This document shows, one piece after another, positions 12,001 through 23,063 of a stretch of DNA of 64,000 nt (position 1 is the first letter of the stretch; every line of letters starts with the position of its first letter). The notes under the pieces were generated by a model. That model was not told the origin of the DNA, made no database searches, and worked only from the letters and a program-made list of their open reading frames with translations. Origin of the DNA: Mesostigma viride (Eukaryota; Streptophyta; Mesostigmatophyceae; Mesostigmatales; Mesostigmataceae); contig RPFO01000406.1 in assembly GCA_009746045.1 (NCBI GenBank), positions 1,718,030 to 1,782,029 on the forward strand. The letters run 5' to 3'. The position numbers were made by a program, and so were the translations under genes.

Positions 12001-15000
12001 CGTCATCACATGCTGCGCTCAGACTTACATGCTCACCGCCCACAGGTGGTATGGTTTACACTTTCCAGCCTCTCACGGCATGCACGCTGCCTGGTTGCTT
12101 GCTTGCATCCCTGCAGCGCTGCTACCGGCAACCTGCTTGCATACCTACTGTTAATGCTGCATTCGTACCCGCTCGCTCGCATGCCTGCCGCATGACAATG
12201 CGCGCCTCGCATGCATCACTGCTGCGCTGCAACCTCACTCCCGATTGTTGAACGAGAGGTTGCGCACAACCAGCGGCGTACGTACCTGCTTCTTGTGCGC
12301 CTCCACCGCCGCGCGCGACGCTTCGTCAAGCTGCTCCACCCCGTCACCCTGGCTCGCCGCCGACAGAACGCCGCTGGCCCCCAGGTCGATGTGGCCCGCA
12401 TCCAGCCAGAGCCCCCTGGTGATTAGGGGGAGTTGGTTGGGGTAGGTGCGGTCCAAGAGCCACAATAGACCGGCAGCCAGGCGTAGAAACCGGTCAACGT
12501 GCCACAATGTATGGCCCAGGCGGCGCGAGGCCGTGTGTGGCGTTACACACGGCGGTGAGTGGGGGATAGCGGCATGGGGGGGAGTGGGGGATTGATGTGA
12601 CGCTGACGGATAATTCGGTGAGCAGGGCAGGTCACGGCAAGCCCCCATGCACACGGTGAGGCCAAGGTCCCAGGCGGTGGTCATGCACGCATGATGCAGT
12701 GGACGGCAAGGGGTGGTGTGCGGCCGCAGCACCGAGGGGGGGTTGCTGCGGAGGAATGCAGCACCCTCAATGGGTACGAATGGCGACAGGCCGTCAGTGA
12801 AGGTGCTACACTGAAGACACTTTGCTATGTTTCGAGTTTACAATCGGCAGCGTGTCATTGGTGTCATACCGCTCTGTGGGCCCCCACCAGTGCTTTACGA
12901 AGGTGGCGCGAAGGTATGACAGTGGACAAGGGCGCGCTTACGGGGAACCGTCACTGCCGACCGGGGATGAGAATTGTTGGAAGGGGAGGCCACCTTGCTA
13001 TCACTCTTGCTTGGTGATACTAGATACAGTGGGACAATGGGACAAGCTATGGCAGCACCCTGATGATGCAGGTCACAATCATAATTCATCGTCATGGTGA
13101 AACGGCGACAAAACCGTGCCGAGGTTCACAGTAGAAACGCCTACTTCAAAGACAGGTAACGCATTGTGACACACAGGTCTTGGTGGGGGTCATATTCAAA
13201 GACAGGTAATGCATTGCGACCCAGGTCTTGGTGGGGGTCATATTCAAAGACGGGTAATGAATTGCGACAAACAGGTCTTGGTGGGGGCGGCCACGGCGGC
13301 AGCACCCACAGGCAGAAGGCGGGTGGCGCTGTTGGCTCTGCATGAAACACATCCTCCAATGGGTGCTCCTGCGTGGGGGACGCGGCGCCGTGCGCTGAAA
13401 GGGTCGACGCGTCGCTGGTGCCGCTCCCCTGCACGTGGTGTCAGGAATGCGGGCGCCACGCGAGACGGCAAACACCCCATGACGGCAAACGGTTCGTCAA
13501 CGGGACGGCCGACACGGCAACGTGTTGTCAACGGGGCATGCATCAGGTTTGAGGGAACGACAAGCAACGATCAAAGTAAGACAAGAGCCATGGCGATGAT
13601 GATTTGTCGGCACAAATGAGGGCGCCACAAAGGAAAGGAGAGATAAAAGCATGCCCCCACCAACTTGCTCTGCTACGATGGAAAGCCGCCATGGGGCAAG
13701 AACGGTGATGCCGCGCACCGCCCCCCGTGCCCCCATTCTGCAACCAATGCCCCACACTGGCCCCTGATGACCCCCACTGCTCGCTCATGCCCCCATATTG
13801 CATTCCATCGGGCCTGTACATTGTGTGCTGGTGCTCACCCCCGTTGGCCCCTGGTATGCCTCACCTCGGTGCCGCAATTCTGCAACCAATGCCCACCGAT
13901 GCCCCATGTTCGAGGGACCTAGGGGGCATTGGGATGCCTCACCTCGGTGCGCACGAGCGTCGCGCCACCTTCCTCTGCACCAGATCTGCCGTCCCGACCG
14001 CTGGCACCTGCGCTGCTGCCCGCCGTACCGCCCCCCTTGCCCCGGCTGCTGCGGTAGGGGTCGCCGCTGCGGGCGGCAACATCGTGAGCGCGGGCCAGCA
14101 AGTGCACGCAGAGGAGTCAGATGCCAGCGCGAGAGCTCACGCAGAGAGAGAACTTGGATGAGTGCAAGAGGGTGGTGGCAGCACATGGGGACGTGTCCAA
14201 GGAAGTGGCCGCACAGGAAGTGGCCGCGTACATTGTTCCCTGGCATCTGTACATTGTTCCCTGGCATCACCGGAAGTGAATGCCGTTGGAATTTTCCACC
14301 AAGGGGGTGTCGTAATGGGTGGGGCAACAATGTGCGTTCTGATGTGACTGAGCGCACAGCTGAGGGATGCCAGCCGCCAGGGACAGCCGACGGCCGCAGG
14401 ATGTGTCAGGGGGCTATTTGCAGCCCGGAAACGCGCACCACGCGAGCAGCCACCGCGTAGATAGCAGCATGCGTCACTTTCCGCACGCAGCACGCGCCAA
14501 CAAACTCGATCGACTCAAGTGTAGTGGCGAGTGGTTAATGCCGGTAAAATATTGTTTGGGACATGGTGCTAGAAGCAAAAAGCATCCGACAATATTTCTT
14601 TAACTAGGATTGCCACGTGCACACCCACGTTTGTAGTCAAGCACAGGTGCCTCTCTTGCCCTCCCCTCCCCCCGCCCCACCTGCCTCCCTCCTCCCCCTC
14701 ACCTCCCCCCGCGCCCCAGGTGGCCATACTCGAGAAGCGTCCAACGTACGCGGTCCATCGGGTCATGCGGCGCGGGCGTGCCCCTGAGGTGTCAAGGGGA
14801 GAGGGGCAAGGCACCAGCACGCGGGCCTGTGATGACCGCCAGGTGTTAGAACAGAGGCACGCAAGCACAGTAGGCGTTGAAGGCAACAGGTGGCATTCAC
14901 GACAACTTACAAGGTGAGGGGGGTGAGCAGGGTGCAAGCAGTTTAGGGAGGCCGGGGAGAGTCCACTCGCCCCATATGTATGCTCCAGCGGTGGTATGGT

Positions 15001-18000
15001 ACAAGAGACAGAGGGCCCACGGGTGCGTCCAGTTTCAAGAGGCATAGCGTGGATAGCAAGGGGTGTACCAACGACACATACAAGACGCAGAGTGGATCCA
15101 TCTCACCCCCAGGGTGCGTCCATCTCAGGCACTACAAGAGGCCATGCACTGCCCCACCAACACGACCATCTCAAGGAATCCACTCGGCTGAAGAGCTGAG
15201 GCGCCTGAGGACACGCCCTGCACTGTGTGAACGTTTGCAATGCAAGCAACCAGCTCATCCGTGCTTCTGAGCACAAACGCCCCTGCATCACATGCAATCA
15301 TGGCCAAACCCACCCAACCCTCCGGAACAGGCGTCGGACGCGGTAGCGGTCGCACAAGGCGTCCCACAGGGTGCCGGGCGGTGCTGCTGGGGCGGTCGTG
15401 GATTCCGCAGCCGCGACCGTGTTGCTCTGTACAGCACCACCAGATGGGTCCGTGGCATCAAACGACAGCGAGAGAGAGCGAGACGAGGGTGGGCTCGGGC
15501 ATGAACGATGGGCAAAGATGAGGGCAGGTACGACGACAGCATATCAGGCAAGTGCAGGTAGGATCAACAAAGGCTAGAGAGAACACTGAAAGTATATCGT
15601 CGCGCAGGCACCAATCATCGCGCAGGCATCAAAGTAGGTTTGGGCACGACCCCAAAACCCTGGCCACCCTGACCGGGTGGTGCCATGACCGCGACGAAGG
15701 TAGCGGCAACAGGTAGCTTGTAAAGGTATGCCTGATCCTGCGCCCCCTGGGTGGATTCTTTCTCTGGTCTCCGCTCTCCGGCCCGTGCTTGCAGCCAGGC
15801 GTCAGCGAACAGCAACTCCTTGACGCCAGCCGGGGGCAAGAGGGAGATGGGGCGGAGAGCCCATTGGGTGAGGACCCATTTGGATGCGGGCGACAGCAGA
15901 TAAGGGCTTCCTCTTGTTGTTGTTCTAGCTACAGGAGGCAGTACCCCTGTTGCACCGCGGCGCTGGCAACGAGACAGTCGCACGCGTGCACTGCACAGAA
16001 AAGCACGCGCAAGGGGAGTACGGGGCCCCGGCTCATTTCCGTCCGGTTCGCTACATGTGATGCTACCACGGGACCCACCCCTGAAGGGAACCTGGAACCT
16101 GTGCCCAAGTGGACACACCCTGCACGCAGCCATCAGCTAGCAATGTATGCGGTTGCCAAAGTGACCTCAAAACACAACAATTTTCCGAGCACAGGTGGCC
16201 GCATCTGCCACCCTACTGCTGACGTCATCCTCAACCACCCAAACACCACAACAAGGCAACAAGGGAACTGTGGGGGGGGTGACGTCTCCCCAAGCTCACC
16301 CGTGGGCAAGAGCAACCGCGTTGTCGGGAGCACTTGCCCGCCTGGGGCGTGTTACTACATCGTGTTGCCCAGCAGGCACGAGCATGTGGGCTGTGCTGGA
16401 GTAATGATGAGAGATCCGTGTGGCCCCCTAGCCACCCATGTGGCCAAACGCGCAACCACATCCCCTGCGCATGCACGGACCGTGACGGATGCGTGACTAC
16501 GGCTTTGCAAGACCACCCCTTGATGTTGAACCACCGAAGCAACACATGCAAAAACACATGCAGAAAAACACACGCAAAAACACATGCAAATACACATGCA
16601 CACATCAGGCAAGCCATCTGCGTAAATGTGGGCACACGCCCACCTGCGGTGCTGCGTGGGCGCCCACGCGCCCATCGACGGCGGCCGCCGATCCGAAGTC
16701 TTGCGCGAAGCGATGCAGCGAATAGCGGCGCAGCTGGGGTGGCAGGCCCGTCATGTGCATGGCGTGGCGAGTAGACAGGCACAGGCAGCGCCACGGAAGC
16801 ATGCAGAACGGAGGATATGAAAACAGGCAAGCAGAGGCATGGGATGTTTCAAGCCAGACACGACTCCCAAGCAGAATAGGCGTTCAGGTACAACATGGTC
16901 CTAAAGAAGGGCATGGCCTTTTGGCCAAATGAGGCCTCCAGTGGGGACAATGAGCCTTTAGTCGGTTGCTGAGGCTTGGGACATAGGGGCGCCACCACCA
17001 CAGGGAATTAGCGGATATCCCTTACCCTTAGGCTTGGACACATGCCCCTACCCAGTTGGTGTGCGCACACCCCCACCCACCCAGTTGTCGTGCACACGCC
17101 CCCACCAAGGGCGGCTTACCCCCAACAAGGTGTCGTGCGCCCCCTCACACACGCCAGACTGCGCCACCCCTCCTGCGTGTTGGCACCTGCGGCACCACAC
17201 GCACAAAGACACACGCGCGCACTCACGCACAAAGACACACACACGCACACACGCACACACGCACACACGCACACACGCACACACGCACACACGCACACAC
17301 GCACACACGCACACACGCACACACGCACACACGCACACACGCACACACGCACACACGCACACACGCACACACGCACACACGCACACACGCACACACGCAC
17401 ACACGCACACACGCACACACGCACACACGCACACACGCACACACGCACACACGCACACACGCACACACGCACACACGCACACACGCACACACGCACACAC
17501 GCACACACGCACACACGCACACACGCACACACGCACACACGCACACACGCACACACGCACACACGCACACACGCACACACGCACACACGCACACACGCAC
17601 ACACGCACACACGCACACACGCACACACGCACACACGCACACACGCACACACGCACACACGCACACACGCACACACGCACACACGCACACACGCACACAC
17701 GCACACACGCACACACGCACACACGCACACACGCACACACGCACACACGCACACACGCACACACGCACACACGCACACACGCACACACGCACACACGCAC
17801 ACACGCACACACGCACACACGCACACACGCACACACGCACACACGCACACACGCACACACGCACACACGCACACACGCACACACGCACACACGCACACAC
17901 GCACACACGCACACACGCACACACGCACACACGCACACACGCACACACGCACACACGCACACACGCACACACGCACACACGCACACACGCACACACGCAC

Positions 18001-21000
18001 ACACGCACACACGCACACACGCACACACGCACACACGCACACACGCACACACGCACACACGCACACACGCACACACGCACACACGCACACACGCACACAC
18101 GCACACACGCACACACGCACACACGCACACACGCACACACGCACACACGCACACACGCACACACGCACACACGCACACACGCACACACGCACACACGCAC
18201 ACACGCACACACGCACACACGCACACACGCACACACGCACACACGCACACACGCACACACGCACACACGCACACACGCACACACGCACACACGCACACAC
18301 GCACACACGCACACACGCACACACGCACACACGCACACACGCACACACGCACACACGCACACACGCACACACGCACACACGCACACACGCACACACGCAC
18401 ACACGCACACACGCACACACGCACACACGCACACACGCACACACGCACACACGCACACACGCACACACGCACACACGCACACACGCACACACGCACACAC
18501 GCACACACGCACACACGCACACACGCACACACGCACACACGCACACACGCACACACGCACACACGCACACACGCACACACGCACACACGCACACACGCAC
18601 ACACGCACACACGCACACACGCACACACGCACACACGCACACACGCACACACGCACACACGCACACACGCACACACGCACACACGCACACACGCACACAC
18701 GCACACACGCACACACGCACACACGCACACACGCACACACGCACACACGCACACACGCACACACGCACACACGCACACACGCACACACGCACACACGCAC
18801 ACACGCACACACGCACACACGCACACACGCACACACGCACACACGCACACACGCACACACGCACACACGCACACACGCACACACGCACACACGCACACAC
18901 GCACACACGCACACACGCACACACGCACACACGCACACACGCACACACGCACACACGCACACACGCACACACGCACACACGCACACACGCACACACGCAC
19001 ACACGCACACACGCACACACGCACACGCGCACACACGCACACACGCGCACACGCACACACGCACACACGCACACACGCACACACGCACACACACGCACTC
19101 ATGCACACACACACACAAAGACACACGTACACGCACGCATGCACGCACCGTGCTGCCGCGCTCGTCCTGCGTGTCAAACACCTTGTGCAGCAGCCACCTG
19201 AACACGGGCAGGAGGCACGGGTAGTCCAGCCCCTGGATCTGGTGCGCCTGCAGCGGGAAGGGGCACCCCATGCGCTTGAGCGTTTCCTCAATCGACTCGC
19301 CCAGGCGGCTGCGCGCGCATGCGTGGCAAGGTCCCAAACAAAACATGATAGAGGGACACAGTCGTGAGCATTCCTGCGCTTGAGCGTTTCCTCGACCGAC
19401 TCGCCTAGGCGGCTGCGGGAGCGGTCGGCGCGTCCACAAGGAAACCCACCCAATCGATGACCCATGGCACCCGATAGATGATAGTAAAAAGTGGCATTTG
19501 GCGCGATCCCCCAAGGTGACGAGGTACACAAGAACAAGCTATGCACAATAATCAGCACTTTGTGCACCCAGAGCAGGTGTAGTTTACACCCTATCCTTGC
19601 AGGAAGTAGCCCAGAATGTATTGAAAGCCATATGCCCCTTCTCAGGGATATGTGCTGCAAGTACTCCCAACGGAGATATGTTCCAATTTAATTTTATAAC
19701 AAGCACTTATATGAGCAATGAGCAACCATTATTGTCTCGATATAACCATCCCATGCAAGCAACCAGTGATAAGGACGTGGTGCCCCGCATGGACGGAATC
19801 TGAGGGGAGCCAAGTGTGCTTCGTTTGCGAGATGGTCCGCATAGGCATGCTGCCCCACGTAAGCTTCGCGAAGGCATAACGAGCAACCGGTGGCCATGGG
19901 TTCAAAACAAGGGGTGGGGTCCACCGCCCCTGCAGAGCGATTAACAGTCACCGGGAATGGAGCAGTCTCAAAACACATTAAGCAGGGATGGGAGCAAGCT
20001 GAAGTGGTGGGCTGGAACCAATTACAAACAGGGCCAGCGGGGGTGAGATGGGGATGATCATGTGCCCACAGCCGGGGAAGGGGAAGGGGAAGGGGAAGGG
20101 GAAGGGGAAGGGGAAGGGGAAGGGGAAGGGGAAGGGGAAGGGGAAGGGGAAGGGGAAGGGGAAGGGGAAGGGGAAGGGGAAGGGAAGGGGAAGGGGAAGG
20201 GGAAGGGGAAGGGGAAGGGGAAGGGGAAGGGGAAGGGGAAGGGGAAGGGAAGGGGAAGGGGAAGGGAAGGGGAAGGGGAAGGGGAAGGGGAAGGGAAGGG
20301 GAAGGGAAGGGGAAGGGGAAGGGGAAGGGGAAGGGGAAGGGGAAGGGGAAGGGGAAGGGGAAGGGGAAGGGAAGGGGAAGGGGAAGGGGAAGGGGAAGGG
20401 GAAGGGGAAGGGGAAGGGGAAGGGAAGGGGAAGGGGAAGGGAAGGGGAAGGGAAGGGAAGGGGAAGGGAAGGGGAAGGGGAAGGGGAAGGGGAAGGGGAA
20501 GGGGAAGGGGAAGGGGAAGGGGAAGGGGAAGGGGAAGGGGAAGGGGAAGGGGAAGGGGAAGGGGAAGGGGAAGGGGAAGGGGAAGGGGAAGGGGAAGGGG
20601 AAGGGGAAGGGGAAGGGAAGGGGAAGGGGAAGGGGAAGGGAAGGGGAAGGGGAAGGGGAAGGGGAAGGGGAAGGGGAAGGGGAAGGGGAAGGGGAAGGGA
20701 AGGGGAAGGGGAAGGGGAAGGGAAGGGAAGGGGAAGGGAAGGGAAGGGGAAGGGGAAGGGGAAGGGGAAGGGGAAGGGGAAGGGGAAGGGGAAGGGGAAG
20801 GGGAAGGGGAAGGGGAAGGGGAAGGGAAGGGGAAGGGGAAGGGGAAGGGGAAGGGGAAGGGGAAGGGAAGGGGAAGGGAAGGGGAAGGGAAGGGGAAGGG
20901 GAAGGGGAAGGGGAAGGGGAAGGGGAAGGGGAAGGGGAAGGGGAAGGGAAGGGGAAGGGGAAGGGGAAGGGGAAGGGGAAGGGGAAGGGGAAGGGGAAGG

Positions 21001-21919
21001 GGAAGGGGAAGGGGAAATTATTTCGGTGGATGCCATCCATGCTGTACGTAGCAACGCGCAAGTAGGACCATGCACGGACATCCACATAAATATTATTTAT
21101 TTATAAAAGTGGTATATTAAAGGTGACGTAGCAAACCGGGATCAAGACCACCGCAAGCATGCATCCAAGCACTTTCAAGCGCAAGCAAGCATGCGTTCAA
21201 GCACGTGCACAGCCCCCATTTACACATCTCCATCAGGATGTGACAATGACGCCCGCATGGGCGATGGGTAGTGGCCTTCAAAGCCGTCCAAGTGCCCATG
21301 TAGACTATTCTGGAGAGAAGGAAGCCGCTCCTGTGTTGAAGAAGCAATTCCTAGGAAACCAAGTCACCACCCTAGTGATGACCAAGTGGCTGGGTCTGGG
21401 TCTGGTTGGGTGGTTGCATGCTATGCCCAGAAGGGGGCGGCAGCTACGTGCAGTGGGTTGGAATGGCAAACGCCGTCCGGGGTTCTCGCCATTAATTTTT
21501 TCTTCCATGTGACGCAAATCCCATTAGGCAACTGATGGAAATTTCCAAAAGAAATAGCTTCTTGTATGAGCATATGGTCATGTCGCCATGAACATAACTA
21601 CAAGCAAGAGGCGCGAACACTGTATACATTCAGCCGGCAAAGGAGCAGTGAAACGAATATTACTGAGGAGCAGTGTGAAAACGAACATTTTCTGGCCGAG
21701 AGACGCGTCTTCATCAAACAGAAGGTCTTGATCTAGGTCCAAGTCGACGTTGCTCGCAGTAATTGACCAGGCAAGGCCACCGATGAGCTTATCGAAAGGC
21801 GCGAGCGTTGAGATACGGGCCCTGAAGTACCCTCCAGCAACTAGAAGATCCACGATCTCTGATAGCAACTGCTCGTCATCCCCCGCCCCTTGCTTCGCCA
21901 TCGCTGCCAGCGACGTCAA
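3070..21919 (-). CDS. CCDC93: CCDC93, Commander (CCC) complex subunit; 3' end missing
   Basis: CCDC93 pairs with CCDC22 and COMMD proteins in the Commander/CCC complex, which supports endosome-to-surface recycling. Exons read on the minus strand: 21919-21687, 19308-19149, 16733-16644, 15426-15314, 14783-14703, 14066-13943, 12415-12286, 11850-11734, 10898-10782, 10084-9899, 6667-6588, 5581-5548, 4648-4541, 3153-3070. Exon 1 has the N-terminal signature ([28 protein letters not shown]). Exon 2 continues with [14 protein letters not shown]. Exon 5 has WTLLEYG. Later exons form the coiled coil, with [22 protein letters not shown] and [12 protein letters not shown]. Phases agree at all junctions except exon 6 to exon 7, where a further exon is expected between 12416 and 13942. 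The exon 1 donor (AT|GTTCGT) is weak but restores the expected isoleucine. About 552 residues are recovered (human protein about 630). The final exon(s) after GVRQ at 3070 were not found. Exons 4 and 6 are the least certain. Confidence 0.88.
3164..3265. repeat. 31-bp tandem repeat, about 3.3 copies
   Basis: The unit beginning GCATGCACGCAGCGCACATG recurs at 3164, 3195, 3226 and (partly) 3257. It lies in the CCDC93 intron just upstream of the last identified exon (3153-3070), close to its splice acceptor. Confidence 0.93.
6118..6432. repeat. (CCCA)n followed by (CCCG)n microsatellite
   Basis: A CCCCCA-rich lead-in is followed by an uninterrupted CCCA run (about 6172-6275) that changes into CCCG/CCGCC repeats to about 6432. 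It lies in the CCDC93 intron between exons 5581-5548 and 6667-6588. On the transcribed sense (minus) strand it reads (TGGG)n and (CGGG)n, so the pre-mRNA would be G-rich and able to form G-quadruplexes. The long proline/glycine frames across it are repeat translations, not genes. Confidence 0.95.
6892..9032. mobile_element. Partly duplicated unknown element (A-B-C-A'-C')
   Basis: Segment A (6892-7222, starting TGCTGAGCTTCGCTCATTTT) is repeated almost exactly as A' (8454-8789). Segment C (about 8269-8450, around CACCTTGTGTTCGAGTATGC) is repeated as C' (about 8818-9032). The 1.05-kb segment B between A and C is absent from the second unit. C' differs from C by a small insertion of CGTA repeats. 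The whole lies in the CCDC93 intron between exons 6667-6588 and 10084-9899. It may be a tandem transposon with an internal deletion, or a segmental duplication. No transposase, reverse transcriptase or clear terminal structure was recognised; the short ORF at 7672-8064 has no recognised domain. Confidence 0.7.
9693..9782. repeat. Short G-rich minisatellite (TTGAGGGG type)
   Basis: About nine degenerate 9-10 bp units of the TTGAGGGG(G) type, some with CATGAGGGG. It is intronic in CCDC93, 117 bp from the exon at 9899-10084. The similarity to telomere-like G-runs is superficial, since the unit length and sequence vary. Confidence 0.85.
11168..11725. repeat. Polypyrimidine tract (CCCCCT)n-type, about 550 bp
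   Basis: Almost pure C/T DNA made of CCCCCT, CCCCTT and CCCCCA variants, ending 8 bp from the CCDC93 exon at 11734. The sense (minus) strand is therefore a polypurine tract just inside the 5' part of the intron, directly after the splice donor. Mirror-repeat homopurine tracts of this sort can form triplex (H-)DNA. All proline- or glycine-rich frames here are artefacts. Confidence 0.95.
13144..13288. repeat. Tandem repeat of about 54 bp, 2.7 copies
   Basis: Three adjacent copies share TTCAAAGAC(A/G)GGTAA, GCGAC and AGGTCTTGGTGGGGG. They are in the unresolved CCDC93 interval between exons 12415-12286 and 14066-13943, where one exon is expected. The minus strand of 13289-13440 holds a Ser/Thr/Ala-rich open stretch flanked by AG and GT dinucleotides that could be the missing exon, but I could not match it to the family. 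Confidence 0.85.
17229..19116. repeat. Perfect octamer array (ACACACGC)n, about 230 copies
   Basis: About 1.8 kb of ACACACGC repeats is free of visible interruption from about 17229 to 19020. A few variants (ACACGCGC, ACACACAC) and CA-rich DNA follow to 19116. The array lies inside the CCDC93 intron between exons 19308-19149 and 16733-16644 and ends about 30 bp from the 19149 splice donor. Alternating purine-pyrimidine sequence of this length has strong Z-DNA potential. Six very long reading frames of His/Thr/Arg or Cys/Val repeats span it because 8-bp repeats without a stop stay open in every frame; none is a gene. Confidence 0.98.
19376..19424 (-). pseudogene. Duplicated fragment of CCDC93 exon 2 with its splice acceptor
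   Basis: This intronic stretch matches the start of CCDC93 exon 2 (19270-19315). It shares CTTGAGCGTTTCCTC, GACTCGCC and AGGCGGCTGCG with a few substitutions. On the minus strand it reads CTGCGGGAG-type acceptor context, then RLGES(V)EETLKR, against [12 protein letters not shown] in the real exon. The copy ends after about 46 bp and lacks the rest of the exon, so it cannot replace it. It is best read as a local duplication left in intron 1. Confidence 0.85.
20069..21016. repeat. (GGGGAA)n / (GGGAA)n array, about 950 bp
   Basis: Runs of the hexamer GGGGAA are interrupted at intervals by the pentamer GGGAA. The array lies in CCDC93 intron 1, so the sense strand is a (TTCCCC)n polypyrimidine tract. 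The hexamer/pentamer pattern falls into blocks that recur, suggesting duplication of higher-order units. Long GKGKG/GEGEG or PFPFP frames are translations of the repeat. Confidence 0.97.
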
Positions 21920-23063
21920 AGAAAGCTAACTATGGTCATCGGTCCGAACATCAGTCCAACGAGATGCCAGGACAGCAACGGCTCCCCTCTAACATACGCG
22001 TCAAGAACACATAGAGTGTAGCGAATTCACTGTTTCAGGTCATCGCCTTTAGAAAACATGGATACCATGTCTAAACCTACGCCATCCCAATTCGGATCTA
22101 TGCCAGCAATTGTTTCCCCAGATATGCACAGATTTTGCTTAAGTAGTTGAAATGGAGTCGTTGCAGCTATAATGCGGTCCCTAATTGCTGTGGGTATGCC
22201 GCTTTGTCTCAGACAGCCGTGCCAGACTTGCTATAGCTACATGTATCGATAATTATGGTGTTTACTACCTAAACGCTCACCACTGCCATGAGGCGATATA
22301 CTGTTTTCACTGCCATGAGGCGATACTGCCTTGATTGTGTTCGTCCGCTTTTCGACCCGTGGACACGTGTAACGACTTGCGGTGAAACTGGCGATCTGGC
22401 GATACGGGCACAAGGACTTCGCACGGACGCTGGGATAAAACGTGTCATTGGCTCATTGCTGGTTACACGCGCACGCGCCTTGTGGCACTGTTTACTGTTG
22501 AGGTTTTTTGGCCTCGGGCGTGGCATTATTGTTGGGAAATTCTGCCATGAATTTATTTTGTTGACAGGCTTGTTAATTCTAGTGCTAGGCTGCTACAGGC
22601 CAGACGCCATGGGATGTGGCCATGGCAGCCACCCACCGTAAGAATGCGGGCGATTTGACTGCAGTGTGCAGCGTAGAGGTGGGCCAATTTTTCGGGCGGG
22701 CGTAGTGAGCGCGCGTCTGCCTAAACACTGATGTCGGAGGGAGGTAGCAGAGATATCCATGGCTGGCATGAATTAGTAAGGATATTGCCTTGCCGTCGAT
22801 GATACTTGTGTAGCGCGTAGCTTATCCGGGTTTGGCAATAGGAACGAACATGGCGCTCCTCCTCTGAATCGGTAAATCAAAATGGCAGGCAAAGTAAAAA
22901 ATCTTGTAAAAAATCGGAAAAAGCTGCTGCCAAAGCTTTTGGCTTTGATCATCAGCCACTACCGGTTATCGAGGTAATTCATGCTGTCTGCACGTGTTAC
23001 TGGATGTAATGCGCTCCCTTGTAACATTTACGCGGCCAAGTTGCCTTTCGATGCGCGTCGACA
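21920..23063. promoter_or_regulatory. Shared upstream region of CCDC93 and GAA1
   Basis: The 1144 bp between the CCDC93 start codon (21919, leftward) and the GAA1 start codon (23064, rightward) must hold the promoters and 5' leaders of both genes. I see no further coding sequence. A direct duplication of the motif CACTGCCATGAGGCGATA lies at 22279 and 22309. No convincing TATA box or other core element stands out. The assignment is by position, not by a recognised motif. Confidence 0.6.
22279..22327. repeat. Direct repeat CACTGCCATGAGGCGATA
   Basis: Two copies, 30 bp apart, lie in the divergent intergenic region. They could be regulatory sites or a simple duplication. Confidence 0.75.

Noticed and set aside
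11081..12251. Proline-rich proteins of 270-390 residues
   Set aside because: Translation of a polypyrimidine tract; true exons lie on the other strand at 11734-11850 and 10782-10898.
15615..16133. 172-residue minus-strand ORF in CCDC93 intron
   Set aside because: No family similarity; it lies between exons supported by homology and phase.
17034..19660. Very long open frames (up to 870 residues) of His/Thr/Arg or Cys/Val repeats
   Set aside because: They are translations of the octamer array, open in every frame on both strands. The real coding sequence there is CCDC93 exon 2 at 19149-19308.
20048..21106. Gly-Lys/Gly-Glu or Pro-Phe repeat proteins
   Set aside because: Translation of the (GGGGAA)n array in a CCDC93 intron.
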